From: Streptomyces musisoli
Lineage (GTDB): Bacteria; Actinomycetota; Actinomycetes; Streptomycetales; Streptomycetaceae
DNA: 64,000 nt
NCBI RefSeq assembly: GCF_016741855.1
Contig: NZ_JAERRH010000003.1
Coordinates: 915,466 to 979,465, forward strand
Direction of reading: 5' to 3'
The notes under the pieces: generated by a model
The model's input: the letters and a program-made list of their open reading frames with translations, nothing else
Databases searched by the model: none
What the model was told of the DNA's origin: nothing
Shown: in pieces, positions 30,050 to 39,467 of the stretch
Numbering within the stretch: position 1 is the stretch's first letter
Layout of the letters: each line of letters starts with the position of its first letter
Made by a program: the position numbers and the translations under genes

Positions 30050-31567
30050 TCAGGGCACCACCCGGTACAGGACCTTCCCGCCCGGCCCGGCGGCCACCTT
30101 CCGCAGCCACGGTGCCGCGGCCGCCCCGTCCCCCACGACCCACTTCACCCCGTACTCCCGCAGAATCCCCCGCCGCGCCTCACCCGACGTGTCCGCCGCG
30201 AAGTACCGCGCCACCGCGGCCTCCCGCCGCCCCGCGTCCTTCAGGAACACATCCGGATACCCCGGCGCCACGGTGTACGGCCCGTACGCGGGGATCTGCC
30301 GGGCCGGCCACATGCCGGTCATCACCACGTCCCCGTACTTCACCCCGGCCCGCATGATCCAGTGGTACCCCACCCACGGCGTCCGGTACTTCTCCGCGAC
30401 CACACCGGGCAGCGCGTCCCGCCCCGTCACGTACCCGAGCGTCCCGGCCTGCGTCCACGCCCCCACCGCCAGCGCGGCGAGCAGCACGCACGCCCATGCC
30501 CTGCGCACCGCCCGGCGTCCCGCGGACACGACCTCCAGCGCGGCCGCGAGCTGCGCCGGGATCAGCGCGGCGGGCAGGGCACGGCCCCAGGAGTAGTGCC
30601 CGGTCAGCCCCCCGGCCGCGAACACCAGCGCACCGAGGGCGAAGAAGAGGACCAGCGGGTCCCGGTGGTCCCGCCGCCACCGCAGTCCGAGCGCCGCGAC
30701 CCCGAGCAGCACGAGCCCGAACCGCGCGGCCAGGTCCTGGTACAGCGGCTGGTGGATGGCCTCCAGGTCCGCCCCCGCGGAGAACAGCGCGAAGAAGTCG
30801 TAGTACGGCCAGAGCCACAGCACCAGCAGCCCCAGGGCCAGCGCGGCGCCGAGCCGGAGCAGCACCGTCCGGGCCGGCCGGGCCGCGAGCAGCATGGCGA
30901 GGCCGCCGATGGACGTCACCACGCCGGTGAACTGGTGGCACAGCAGGATCAGCGCCCACAGCGCCCCGAGCCCGAGCCAGACCCCCCACCCGGCCTGCCC
31001 GCGCACCGCGCCCGTCAGCCACGCCCAGAAGTGGAAGGCGAGGCCGAGCGCGAACACACTGGGATACGCCACCGTCAGCGCGAGGGAGTTCAGCCCGAGG
31101 AAGCCGCTCCAGTTGAACAGCGTGGGGCCCCAGAGGAACAGCAGGCTCAGCAGGGCCAGGGCGGGGGCGGCACGATGGGCGCTCAGGGTACGGACGTAGC
31201 GCAGGACGCCGGTCACCAGCAGCCCCAGTCCGGCGAGCGCGGCCAGGCGCAGGACCACGAACACCGACAGGCCCGTCAGTCTGGCGACGACGCCGAGCAG
31301 CAGCATCCACGGTGAGTAGTACGGGCTCGGCGTGCCGGCGTCGACCAGCGGGTTGCCGGGGTGCAGCAGGCTGTGGCGCAGGCGTTGGACGGTGGCGGCG
31401 TGCATGCCGAGGTCGCCCGCCCAGGGCAGGCGGACGACGACCAGCAGCAGCAGAGCCACGACGAGCGCGGCGGCGGCCTGCGCGAGCATCCGGCCGGCAC
31501 CCGCCGCGGAGCCTCGCGCCGGTGCCGTACGGCGCTCCGGTTCGGTATCGGACGGCACGGTGTGCAT
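30050..31567 (-). CDS. Polytopic membrane protein, GT-C glycosyltransferase-like
   Basis: This 505-residue protein has about eleven membrane helices, starting near 30-47. A loop WAGDLGMHAATVQRLRHSLLHPG follows, resembling the acidic first extracytoplasmic loop of GT-C enzymes. The last 110 residues are soluble and extracytoplasmic (SGEARRGILREYGVKWVVGDG), as in several lipid-sugar-using transferases. I cannot place it in a named family with certainty. It is the distal member of the envelope island, facing the GT2 gene at 28077. The ATG at 31567 is preceded by GGTGAACG. Confidence 0.6.
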   Translation of the reverse strand: MHTVPSDTEPERRTAPARGSAAGAGRMLAQAAAALVVALLLLVVVRLPWAGDLGMHAATVQRLRHSLLHPGNPLVDAGTPSPYYSPWMLLLGVVARLTGLSVFVVLRLAALAGLGLLVTGVLRYVRTLSAHRAAPALALLSLLFLWGPTLFNWSGFLGLNSLALTVAYPSVFALGLAFHFWAWLTGAVRGQAGWGVWLGLGALWALILLCHQFTGVVTSIGGLAMLLAARPARTVLLRLGAALALGLLVLWLWPYYDFFALFSAGADLEAIHQPLYQDLAARFGLVLLGVAALGLRWRRDHRDPLVLFFALGALVFAAGGLTGHYSWGRALPAALIPAQLAAALEVVSAGRRAVRRAWACVLLAALAVGAWTQAGTLGYVTGRDALPGVVAEKYRTPWVGYHWIMRAGVKYGDVVMTGMWPARQIPAYGPYTVAPGYPDVFLKDAGRREAAVARYFAADTSGEARRGILREYGVKWVVGDGAAAAPWLRKVAAGPGGKVLYRVVP

Positions 31568-31594
31568 CGTTCACCGACCCTACAGCCCCCGCAT

Positions 31595-31639
31595 GAAGAA
31601 GGCGCCCCGGGCCATGATGTGGTCCGGGGCGCCTTCTTC
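31595..31639 (-). terminator. Long perfect hairpin terminator of the glutamate dehydrogenase gene
   Basis: GAAGAAGGCGCCCCGG (31595-31610) and CCGGGGCGCCTTCTTC (31624-31639) form a 16-bp perfect stem with a 13-base loop, 11 bases beyond the stop of the minus-strand gdh gene. On the minus strand the stem ends in TTC and is followed by ATGCGGGGG, without a T-run. Confidence 0.85.
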
Positions 31640-31650
31640 GTGCCGTACGG

Positions 31651-34600
31651 CTACGAGTGCGTGCGCAGCAGCGTCCGCATCGTGCGCATCGCCACCGACA
31701 GGTTGGCGAGGTCGAAGGAGTCCGAACCGCGGATCTCGTCCAGGGTGGTGCGGGCCCGGCCCAGGATCGCGCTGTTCTTCTGCTCCCACGACTTGAAGCG
31801 CTGTTCGGGCGTCGAGGTGCCGTTGCCGACGGCGAAGACGTCCGCCGTGAGCGCCGCGTGGGCCGCGTACAGGTCCTCGCGGATGGAGGCGCGGGCCATG
31901 GACTGCCAGCGGTCCTCGCGGGGCAGCTCGATGATGCGGTCCATCAGCTGGGTGATGTCCAGCCGGTCGGCGAGGTCGTAGTAGATCTCGGCGACGTCCA
32001 GCGGCTCCTTGCCCATGCGGTCGGCCACCGACACGATGTCGAGCGCCGGGAAGGCGGAGGAGAAGCCGGCCACGCGGGTGGCGAGTTCGTCCGGGACGCC
32101 GGCCGCGGACAGCTCGTCGTACACGTGCTGGTACCACTCCAGGTCCGCGCCCTTGAGCAGCTTCGGCAGCTCCTGCCAGACCCGCGCGACCCGCTCGGCG
32201 AAGAACTCGACGGTCTCGGCGAGTTCGAGCGGCTGCGGCCGGTTGTTGAGCAGCCAGCGCGTGCCGCGCTCGACCAGGCGGCGCGAGTGCAGCCGGATGC
32301 GGGTCTGGACGGCCGCGTCGACCGAGTTGTCCAGGGCCTCGACCGCGTCCCACACCGGTGCCGAGCAGAAGATCGCGCGGGCCGCGGTCTGGGCGCGGAC
32401 GATCTCCTCCAGGGAGGCGCCGGTCTCCTCGCGCAGGCGGTGCAGATACGTCGTGCCGCCCGTGTTGACCGTGTCGTTGACCAGCACGGTCGTGGTGATC
32501 TCACGGCGCAGCGGGTGGTTGTCGATGGCCTCGCCGAAGCGCTCGCGCAGGGCCGTCGGGAAGTACGCGTGCAGCAGGCCGCGCAGGTACGGGTCGTCCG
32601 GCAGCGTGGTCTGCAGCAGCTCCTCGGAGACCGTGATCTTCGTGTACGCCAGCACGACGGCCGTCTCCGGGCTGGTCAGGCCGTGGCCCTGGGAGAGCCG
32701 GTCACGGATCTGCCGGTCGGTCGGCAGGAACTCCAGCGCCCGGTCCAGGTGGCCCTCGCGCACCAGGTGGCGGAGGAACCGCTGCTGGGCGTGGAGCATG
32801 GAGCTGGCCTGGGACAGGGCGTTGGCCAGGGCGGTGTTCTGCGCGTAGTTGTTGCGCAGGACCAGCGCGCCGACCTCGTCCGTCATCTCGGCGAGCAGCT
32901 TGTTGCGCTGCTTGACGGTCATGTCGCCCTCGGCGACGAGGCCGTTCAGCAGGATCTTGATGTTCACTTCGTGGTCGGAGGTGTCCACGCCGGCGCTGTT
33001 GTCGATCGCGTCGGTGTTGATCTTGCCGCCGTGCGTCGCGAACTCGATGCGGCCGAGCTGGGTCAGACCCAGGTTGCCGCCCTCGCCGACGACCTTGACC
33101 CGCAGGTCGCTGCCGTCGACGCGGATGGCGTCGTTGGCCTTGTCGCCGACGTCGGCGTTCGACTCCGAGGACGCCTTCACGTACGTCCCGATGCCGCCGT
33201 TCCACAGCAGGTCCACCGGCGACTTGAGGATCGCCTTCATCAGGTCGGCCGGGGTCATCTTGGTGACCTTGTCCTCGATGCCGAGGGCCTCGCGGATGTG
33301 GCTGTTGAGGGTGATCGACTTGGCGCTGCGCGGGAAGATCCCGCCGCCCGCCGACAGCAGCTCGGTGTCGTAGTCGGCCCAGCTGGAGCGGGGCAGCTCG
33401 AACAGGCGGCGGCGCTCGGCGTAGGAGGTGGCCGCGTCCGGGTTGGGGTCGATGAAGATGTGCCGGTGGTCGAAGGCGGCGACCAGGCGGATGTGCTCGG
33501 AGAGCAGCATGCCGTTGCCGAACACGTCACCGGACATGTCACCGATGCCGACGACCGTGAAGTCCTCGCTCTGCGTGTCCACGCCCAGCTCGCGGAAGTG
33601 CCGCTTCACGGACTCCCAGGCGCCGCGCGCGGTGATGCCCATGCCCTTGTGGTCGTAACCGGCCGAGCCGCCGGAGGCGAAGGCGTCGCCGAGCCAGAAG
33701 TTGTACTGCTCGGCGACCCCGTTGGCGATGTCCGAGAAGGTCGCGGTGCCCTTGTCGGCGGCGACCACCAGGTAGGTGTCGTCGCCGTCGTGCCGGACGA
33801 CGTCCTGCGGCGGCACGACCTCGCCGGCCACCATGTTGTCGGTGATGTCGAGCAGCGCCGAGATGAAGGTCTTGTAGCTGGCGACGCCCTCGGCCAGCCA
33901 GGCGTCACGGTCGACGCTCGGGTCGGGCAGCTGCTTGGCGACGAAGCCGCCCTTGGCGCCGACCGGCACGATGACGGTGTTCTTCACCATCTGCGCCTTG
34001 ACCAGGCCGAGGATCTCCGTGCGGAAGTCCTCACGCCGGTCGGACCAGCGCAGACCGCCTCGGGCGACCTTGCCGAAGCGCAGGTGCACGCCCTCCACCC
34101 GCGGCGAGTACACCCAGATCTCGTACGCCGGGCGCGGCGCGGGCAGGTCCGGGATGGCCTGCGGGTCGAACTTCATGGAGACGTAGTCGTGCGGCGTGCC
34201 GCCGAGCGCCTCCTGGAAGAAGTTCGTGCGCAGGGTCGCCTTGATGACGGTCAGGAACGACCGCAGGATGCGGTCCTCGTCGAGGCTGGCCACCTGCTCC
34301 AGGGCCGCGTCCAGCTCCTCCAGCAGGGCGTCGGTGATCTCGAGCCCGGCCTTCTGCCGCTCCGGGGACATCCGGGCCTCGAACAGGGAGACGAGGAGCC
34401 GGGTGGTGTGGACGTTGTTGCGGAGGGTGTCCTCCATGTAGTCCTGCGAGAAGGTCGAGCCCGCCTGCCGCAGGTACTTGGCGTAGGCGCGCAGCACCAT
34501 CGCCTGCCGCCAGGTCAGCCCGGCGCTGAGCACGAGGGCGTTGAAGCCGTCGTTCTCGGCCTTGCCGGTCCAGGTCGCGGCGAACGCCTCCTGGAACCGC

Positions 34601-36594
34601 TCACGGGCGTCGTCGCCCAGGTAGTCGCCGTTGCCGCCGCCGAGCGACCTCGGCATGCGCAGGCCGAAGTCGTAGATCCAGGCGGTGGTGCGGTCCGCGC
34701 AGCGCAGCTCGTAGGGCCGCTCGTCGGTGACCTCGACGCCGAGGCGGCTCAGCACCGGCAGCACCTTGGAGAGGGAGACCGTGCCGCCCTTCTGGTAGAT
34801 CTTGAAGCGGCGCTCGTCGGGCGCGGCACCCACCGGCTCGTACAGGCTCAGCGAGAAGGCCTTGTCCTCGCTGAGCTGCTCGAGGTGGACCAGGTCGGCG
34901 ACCGCGGCCCGCGGGCTGTGGTCGGCCTTGTAGCCCTCGGGGAAGGCGTGGTTGTAGCGGCGCAGCACCTCGGCCGCGTGCTCCTCGCCGCACTCGGCGG
35001 TCAGCGCCTCGGCGAACGCGTCGGCCCAGGAGCGGGCCGCCTCGACCAGGCGGGCCTCGATGCGCTCCTTGTCGGAGTCCGAGAGCTCGGGCAGTTCGGT
35101 GCCCTGCGGGACCCGGACGACGAAGTGCAGCCGGGACAGGATCGACTCGGTGTTCCAGGCGGTGAAGTCGACGCTGATGCCGCCGAGCTCCTCCTTCAGG
35201 ATGTCGATGATCCGCAGCCGGACACCGGTGGTGTAGCGGTCGCGCGGGAGGTAGACGAGGGCCGAGTAGTAGCGGCCGTACTCGTCCTGGCGCAGGTACA
35301 GCCGTAGCCGGCGGCGCTCCTGGAGGTAGAGGACGCTCGTCACGATCGACTGGAGCTCGGCGACGGGCGTCTGGAACAGCTCGTCGCGCGGGTAGGTCTC
35401 CATGATCTGGAGCAGGTCGCGGCCGTCGTGGCTGTTGGGCGAGAAGCCGGCGCGGTGCAGCACCTCGTCGACCTTGCGGCGGACCACCGGGACCCGGCGC
35501 ACGGAGTCGGTGTAGGCGGCGGAGGAGAACAGGCCCAGGAAGCGGCGCTCGCCGACGACGTTGCCGTCCGCGTCGAACTTCTTGACGCCGATGTAGTCCA
35601 GGTACGACGGCCGGTGCACGGTGGCGCGGCTGTTGGCCTTGGTCAGCACGAGCAGCTTGTGCTCGCGGGCCTTGGCGCGGGCGTCGGCGGGGAGGCGTTC
35701 GAAGGAGGGGCTGACCGGGTGCTGGTCGTCCTCGGCGTGCTGCGGGTCCGAGCGCAGTATGCCGAGACCGGTGCCGGGGACGGCGGCGAGCGTGTCGTCG
35801 TCGCGCAGCTGGTACTCGCGGTAGCCGAGGAAGGTGAAGTGGTCCGAGGACAGCCAGCGCAGCAGCTCGCGGGCCTCCTCGACCTCGGGCCCGGGCAGGT
35901 CGGCGGGGGCGGGCTCGCCCTCCAGGCCGTCGGCGAGCCGGATCGCCGTGTCCCGCATCTTCTCCCAGTCCTCGACGGCCTCCCGGACGTCGGACAGGAC
36001 GCGCAGCAGGTCGGCGGTGATCTGCTTCAGGTCGGCGCGGTCGGTCTCCCGGTCGATCTCTACGTGGATCCAGGACTCGACGTGCGCGTCATGCGGGAGG
36101 TCGCCGGTGGGCGGGGTCGGCAGGACCTCGATCAGCTTGCCGGTCAGATCACGCCGGACGACGAACTGCGGGTGGATGACGACGTGGATGCCGCGTCCCT
36201 GCCGGGTCAGCTCGTTCGTCACGGAGTCGACGAGGAAGGGCATGTCGTCGGTGACGACCTCCACCACGGAGTGGCTGCAGGTCCAGCCGTTCTCTTCCAC
36301 GGTCGGCGTGTGCACCCGGACGTTCGCGGTGCCCTGCGGGCGGGTCTCGGCGAGACGGTAGTGCGAGACCGCCGCGCCGAAGACGTCGTCCGGCTCGCGG
36401 TCGGAGAGGTCCTCCGGGGCGGTGTGCAGGTAGTAACGCTGGAGGAACGCGAGCACGGATTCGCTGTCCGGGGTGCCGGGGGTGCCCTCGCTCGTCGTCC
36501 CGGTCGGTAGGTGCCCCCCGACCGGGCTGTTCTCAGCTACCCGTGCGGCCCTCTCGAGCAGCTCGGCCTTGGCTTCGTCCAGCTTGGTCTGCAT
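31651..36594 (-). CDS. gdh: NAD-dependent glutamate dehydrogenase, large (about 180 kDa) type
   Basis: This 1,647-residue enzyme deaminates glutamate to 2-oxoglutarate with NAD. Length matches the large GDH class known from Streptomyces and other actinobacteria. A long N-terminal regulatory part (about 1-700) holds VDSVTNELTRQGRGIHVVIHPQF. The catalytic core shows KAQMVKNTVIVPVGAKGGFV with the conserved lysines, GSAGYDHKGMGITARGAWE and GIGDMSGDVFGNGMLLS of the dinucleotide fold. A helical C-terminal third follows. ATG 36594 (MQTKLDEAKAEL) has AGAGGA upstream; the longer in-frame ORF to 36903 is non-coding in character. A strong terminator follows and a 610-base region separates it from the divergent neighbour. 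Confidence 0.93.
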   Translation of the reverse strand: MQTKLDEAKAELLERAARVAENSPVGGHLPTGTTSEGTPGTPDSESVLAFLQRYYLHTAPEDLSDREPDDVFGAAVSHYRLAETRPQGTANVRVHTPTVEENGWTCSHSVVEVVTDDMPFLVDSVTNELTRQGRGIHVVIHPQFVVRRDLTGKLIEVLPTPPTGDLPHDAHVESWIHVEIDRETDRADLKQITADLLRVLSDVREAVEDWEKMRDTAIRLADGLEGEPAPADLPGPEVEEARELLRWLSSDHFTFLGYREYQLRDDDTLAAVPGTGLGILRSDPQHAEDDQHPVSPSFERLPADARAKAREHKLLVLTKANSRATVHRPSYLDYIGVKKFDADGNVVGERRFLGLFSSAAYTDSVRRVPVVRRKVDEVLHRAGFSPNSHDGRDLLQIMETYPRDELFQTPVAELQSIVTSVLYLQERRRLRLYLRQDEYGRYYSALVYLPRDRYTTGVRLRIIDILKEELGGISVDFTAWNTESILSRLHFVVRVPQGTELPELSDSDKERIEARLVEAARSWADAFAEALTAECGEEHAAEVLRRYNHAFPEGYKADHSPRAAVADLVHLEQLSEDKAFSLSLYEPVGAAPDERRFKIYQKGGTVSLSKVLPVLSRLGVEVTDERPYELRCADRTTAWIYDFGLRMPRSLGGGNGDYLGDDARERFQEAFAATWTGKAENDGFNALVLSAGLTWRQAMVLRAYAKYLRQAGSTFSQDYMEDTLRNNVHTTRLLVSLFEARMSPERQKAGLEITDALLEELDAALEQVASLDEDRILRSFLTVIKATLRTNFFQEALGGTPHDYVSMKFDPQAIPDLPAPRPAYEIWVYSPRVEGVHLRFGKVARGGLRWSDRREDFRTEILGLVKAQMVKNTVIVPVGAKGGFVAKQLPDPSVDRDAWLAEGVASYKTFISALLDITDNMVAGEVVPPQDVVRHDGDDTYLVVAADKGTATFSDIANGVAEQYNFWLGDAFASGGSAGYDHKGMGITARGAWESVKRHFRELGVDTQSEDFTVVGIGDMSGDVFGNGMLLSEHIRLVAAFDHRHIFIDPNPDAATSYAERRRLFELPRSSWADYDTELLSAGGGIFPRSAKSITLNSHIREALGIEDKVTKMTPADLMKAILKSPVDLLWNGGIGTYVKASSESNADVGDKANDAIRVDGSDLRVKVVGEGGNLGLTQLGRIEFATHGGKINTDAIDNSAGVDTSDHEVNIKILLNGLVAEGDMTVKQRNKLLAEMTDEVGALVLRNNYAQNTALANALSQASSMLHAQQRFLRHLVREGHLDRALEFLPTDRQIRDRLSQGHGLTSPETAVVLAYTKITVSEELLQTTLPDDPYLRGLLHAYFPTALRERFGEAIDNHPLRREITTTVLVNDTVNTGGTTYLHRLREETGASLEEIVRAQTAARAIFCSAPVWDAVEALDNSVDAAVQTRIRLHSRRLVERGTRWLLNNRPQPLELAETVEFFAERVARVWQELPKLLKGADLEWYQHVYDELSAAGVPDELATRVAGFSSAFPALDIVSVADRMGKEPLDVAEIYYDLADRLDITQLMDRIIELPREDRWQSMARASIREDLYAAHAALTADVFAVGNGTSTPEQRFKSWEQKNSAILGRARTTLDEIRGSDSFDLANLSVAMRTMRTLLRTHS

Positions 36595-37204
36595 TGTCCT
36601 CTGGCTCCTGTCGCGCGCCGTTGCGTGACGTAGAAGGAAGTACGGTCTCTTCCCTTGCGACACAACGCCACGGCCCGGGGTGTCCGGTCGGTTCCGACGG
36701 TATGCCGCGAGGTGAGATGAGCGGGGGGAATTCGGCCATTGTCGGGACGTCCGCCGGATGTGACGCTGCTCTCGGCAGCGTCTCGGCCCGGATCGTCCTC
36801 GGCGCCCCGGGGGCCTCGGTGCCCCCGCCCCGCCCGCGAAGACCAGCGATCGTCGCCCGGTCACGGAGGTGTTCCGTGCAGCCCGGGCGCAGGGCGGGAG
36901 CACGATTGCCCCCGCGAGATATCGCGCTGATCACGCCACAAGGCTATCGCCACTCACCCCGGGTCCGTCATGAGCCGTATGTGTACAAAACCGAGGGGTG
37001 AAGTTTGACGTTCTGCACAGCGGCGGGTCGGGGGCGGGTGACGTAGGTGACGTATCCGGTCGCGTCCCCGCGCCGCCGGTCGCACCCTGAAAAGCACCAG
37101 GCCCTCTTGGCAAGCGCGCCCGGCGGGGGCAGGGTGCCCAAGAGTTCCACCGCACGGCCCAGCGTTCCATCCGCAGAGCCCGGAGTCTGCCCCGAGGAGC
37201 CGAC
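36595..37204. other. Long divergent intergenic region between gdh and the DJ-1/PfpI gene
   Basis: These 610 bases hold no ORF with convincing start and codon use. Visible elements are a perfect tandem pair of the 9-mer GGTGACGTA at 37037-37054, and TTGACG at 37005-37010 with no matching -10. An AT-richer stretch lies around 36975-37010, as does the GGAAG...CTTCC symmetry near 36640-36655 just upstream of gdh. The length suggests separate, regulated promoters, or a small RNA I cannot identify. Confidence 0.5.
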
Positions 37205-37771
37205 ATGCCCACGAAGATCCTCATCGTCACCGGCGACGCAGCGGAGTCCCTGGAAGTCCTCTATCCCTACCAGCGGCTGCGCGAGGAGGGCTACGAGGTC
37301 CACATCGCGGCCCCCACCCGCAAGACGCTCCGCTTCGTCGTCCACGACTTCGAACCCGGCTACGACACCTACACCGAGAAACCCGGCTACACCTGGCCCG
37401 CGGACCTGGGCTTCTCCGAGGTCGACCCGGGTGAGTACGCGGCCCTGGTCATCCCCGGCGGCCGGGCCCCCGAGTACCTGCGCAACGATCCCGAGCTGCG
37501 CAAGATCCTCAAGGCCTTCTTCGACGCGGACAAGCCCGTCGCGCAGATCTGCCACGGTCCGCTGCTCACCGCCGCGATCGACTCGCTGCGGGGCCGCCGG
37601 GTCACGGCGTACCCCGCGCTGGAGCCGGACATGCAGGCCGCCGGAGCGGGTTTCCAGGACGCCGAGGCGGTCGTCGACGGCACGCTGGTCTCCGCCCGGG
37701 CATGGCCCGACCATCCGGCATGGATGCGGGAGTTCATCAAAGTACTCCGCACGACGGCACCGGCGAACTGA
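37205..37771 (+). CDS. DJ-1/PfpI family protein
   Basis: This 188-residue class I glutamine amidotransferase-like protein has the nucleophile elbow AQICHGP with Cys116-His117, and an acidic residue early on (Glu14/Glu17 region, DAAESLEVLYP). This matches PfpI-type proteins described as proteases, deglycases or stress proteins. GAGGAG lies 6 bases before the ATG. It is cytoplasmic, with no signal peptide. It stands alone, diverging from gdh. Biochemical activity cannot be assigned from sequence, because the family is functionally mixed. Confidence 0.85.
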   Translation: MPTKILIVTGDAAESLEVLYPYQRLREEGYEVHIAAPTRKTLRFVVHDFEPGYDTYTEKPGYTWPADLGFSEVDPGEYAALVIPGGRAPEYLRNDPELRKILKAFFDADKPVAQICHGPLLTAAIDSLRGRRVTAYPALEPDMQAAGAGFQDAEAVVDGTLVSARAWPDHPAWMREFIKVLRTTAPAN

Positions 37772-37799
37772 CGGAGGGCGGGGCCAGGGGCTCAACGCA

Positions 37800-37865
37800 C
37801 AGCCCCGCCACCGGACAGCCCCGCCACCAGCCGCTACCAGACAGCCCTGCCACCGGACAGCCCCG
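37800..37865. repeat. Short imperfect direct repeats in a convergent spacer
   Basis: Four imperfect copies of an ACAGCCCCGCCACCGG-like unit lie between the DJ-1/PfpI stop and the HAD stop. It is a low-complexity spacer with no obvious hairpin. Confidence 0.6.
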
Positions 37866-37881
37866 CTACCGGGCACCCTCG

Positions 37882-38550
37882 CTACGCGGCCACCCTCCGG
37901 GCCTCCGCCACTGCCTCGGCGAGCGTGTCCACCACCGGTACCCCCGCGTCCACCAGGCTCGCCCGGCTGTGCGATCCGCCGGTGTACAGCACGGCCCGCG
38001 CGCCCACGTGCCGGGCGGCGAGCGCGTCGTCCGCCGCGTCCCCGATCACCACGGTCCGCGCCGGCTCCACCACACCGGCAAGGGCCTCCAGGTGCCGGAC
38101 CATGTGCTCGGCCTTGCTGCCACCGGACGGCCCGGTACGCCCGTCGACGCGTATGAAGTGCGCCTCGATGCCGAAGCCCCGCACCAGCGGCACCAGCTCC
38201 TCGTGCCCGTACATGCTCAGCAGCGACTGACTGTGTCCCGCCGACCGCCACCCCGCGAGCAGCTCCTCCGCCCCCTCGGTGAGCCCGCACCGTACCCGGT
38301 GCTCGGCGTAGTAACGGTGGAAGACCCCGTCCATCAGCTCCCACTCGGCGTCGGACGGCAGCCGGCCGAGCAGCCGCTCGTAGAACTTCGGCACCGGCAC
38401 GCAGTACAGCGAGCGGTACTGCTCCAGCGTGATCGGCGCGAGCCCCAGCTCGGCGAAGGCGGCGTTCGTCGCCCCGATGATGGCGTCATTGTCGTGGAAC
38501 AGCGTCCCGTTCCAGTCCCAGACGATGTGCGCCCTGTCGTGCATCCCCAT
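37882..38550 (-). CDS. HAD-superfamily phosphohydrolase
   Basis: This 222-residue haloacid dehalogenase-like hydrolase carries the nucleophile motif VWDWNGTLF near its N-terminus. The first Asp is replaced by a D-x-N pattern (DWNGT), as in phosphoglycolate phosphatase-like members. Motif III is present as Lys (GGSKAEHM) and the acidic motif IV as VIGDAADDALAA. A helical cap lies between. ATG 38550 is chosen over a longer ORF to 38613. Substrate unknown; a small phosphate ester or nucleotide is likely. A short run of ACAGCCCCGCCACCGG-like repeats occupies the spacer beyond its stop. Confidence 0.85.
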   Translation of the reverse strand: MGMHDRAHIVWDWNGTLFHDNDAIIGATNAAFAELGLAPITLEQYRSLYCVPVPKFYERLLGRLPSDAEWELMDGVFHRYYAEHRVRCGLTEGAEELLAGWRSAGHSQSLLSMYGHEELVPLVRGFGIEAHFIRVDGRTGPSGGSKAEHMVRHLEALAGVVEPARTVVIGDAADDALAARHVGARAVLYTGGSHSRASLVDAGVPVVDTLAEAVAEARRVAA

Positions 38551-38622
38551 GTCCAAGACCGTACCCGCACCCACTGACACCGGGACGCCACCCGGCTCAG
38601 CCCGTCCCCGCACCGGCCGAGG

Positions 38623-39135
38623 TCAGCTCTGTCCGACCAGGCCGGGGATCTCCTGTGTGGCGAACCACAGCAACTCGTGGTCGTCCGCCCCGTCCACGAC
38701 GGACTGCGCGTCGTCGTCCCCGCCGTCCGCGGCCGCCAGCGCGTCCGCCGCCGCGGCCACGTCCGGCTCCGCGTCCTCGGCGTCCACGTGCACGGAGGCC
38801 GCCTTCGCGAGCGGCACCGAGACCGTCACGGTGACCTCGCCGAGGTCGGACGGTTCGGGCCCCCGGCCGGGGCCGGCGCTCACGGCACCGTCGGACACGT
38901 CCACGGCGACCACGACCCGGCGCCGCACCGCTCCCGCGTCCGCCGCCAGCAGTCGCAGCGAGGCCAGCGCGGCCCGGCCGAGCGCCGCGTACTCCAGCTC
39001 CTCGACGTCCTCGGAGAGGTACCACTCGCGCAGGGCGGGCGTGATGGCGTACGCACCGAACGGGCCGCTCCCCAGCTCACCCGTCTTGTGCGCCTCGGCG
39101 AGAGCGGGGAGGGTCAGGGGGACGTAGACGCGCAT
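38623..39135 (-). CDS. Conserved actinobacterial protein (DUF6912-like)
   Basis: This 170-residue acidic cytoplasmic protein begins MRVYVPLTLPALAE, an opening I associate with the actinobacterial DUF6912 group. Short strands and helices predominate, and it ends DDHELLWFATQEIPGLV. There is no signal peptide, membrane segment or known catalytic motif. It follows the HAD gene's start on the same strand with a gap of about 70 bases, so the two may be co-transcribed. Function unknown. Confidence 0.7.
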   Translation of the reverse strand: MRVYVPLTLPALAEAHKTGELGSGPFGAYAITPALREWYLSEDVEELEYAALGRAALASLRLLAADAGAVRRRVVVAVDVSDGAVSAGPGRGPEPSDLGEVTVTVSVPLAKAASVHVDAEDAEPDVAAAADALAAADGGDDDAQSVVDGADDHELLWFATQEIPGLVGQS

Positions 39136-39467
39136 GCTGGCCGCTCTTTCCTGGTCAAGGGCTCCGCTGGGGCCCCGGGGAGAGCGGCTGGCGCGTCTCC
39201 GGAGGGCCTAGTCAGGATACGTGCGCCCGTCCCCTTTCGAGTCCCCGCCCGCGCCCGCGGAAGCGTCCACTCCGCGCCCGCGATTCACCCTCTCCCGCCG
39301 CTTGCCCATGGGGTCCGGAGGCTCCCGCACCCCTCGGATAGGTGAACGTTGCGGGCCCTGTGCCGCCCGCCGTCCCTTCCTTGCGAGCCCCTTCCGCGCC
39401 CCGTACAAGATCCCCACCAGCAAGTTACCGCCCGGTATCAACCGGGCCCCGCCGAACGGGGACTCCT
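39136..39467. other. Divergent intergenic region, no gene seen
   Basis: These 332 bases separate the DUF6912-like and Rv3235-family genes. An in-frame extension of the latter reaches 39342, but its composition and lack of a ribosome-binding site argue against it. I see no clear hairpin or promoter motif. Confidence 0.45.

Noticed and set aside
9002..31567. Secondary-metabolite (polyketide, peptide or aminoglycoside) cluster
   Set aside because: No PKS, NRPS, aminotransferase, cyclitol or resistance genes; motifs fit wall-polymer synthesis and export.
31657..35307. Plus-strand ORF of about 1,200 codons opposite glutamate dehydrogenase
   Set aside because: The minus-strand gene has clear motifs and full family length; the antisense product is Val/Leu/Arg/Asp-rich without motifs.
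36595..36903. N-terminal extension of glutamate dehydrogenase
   Set aside because: The frame is open, but the added residues are Arg/Pro-rich and the AGAGGA site and family-like start are at 36594.
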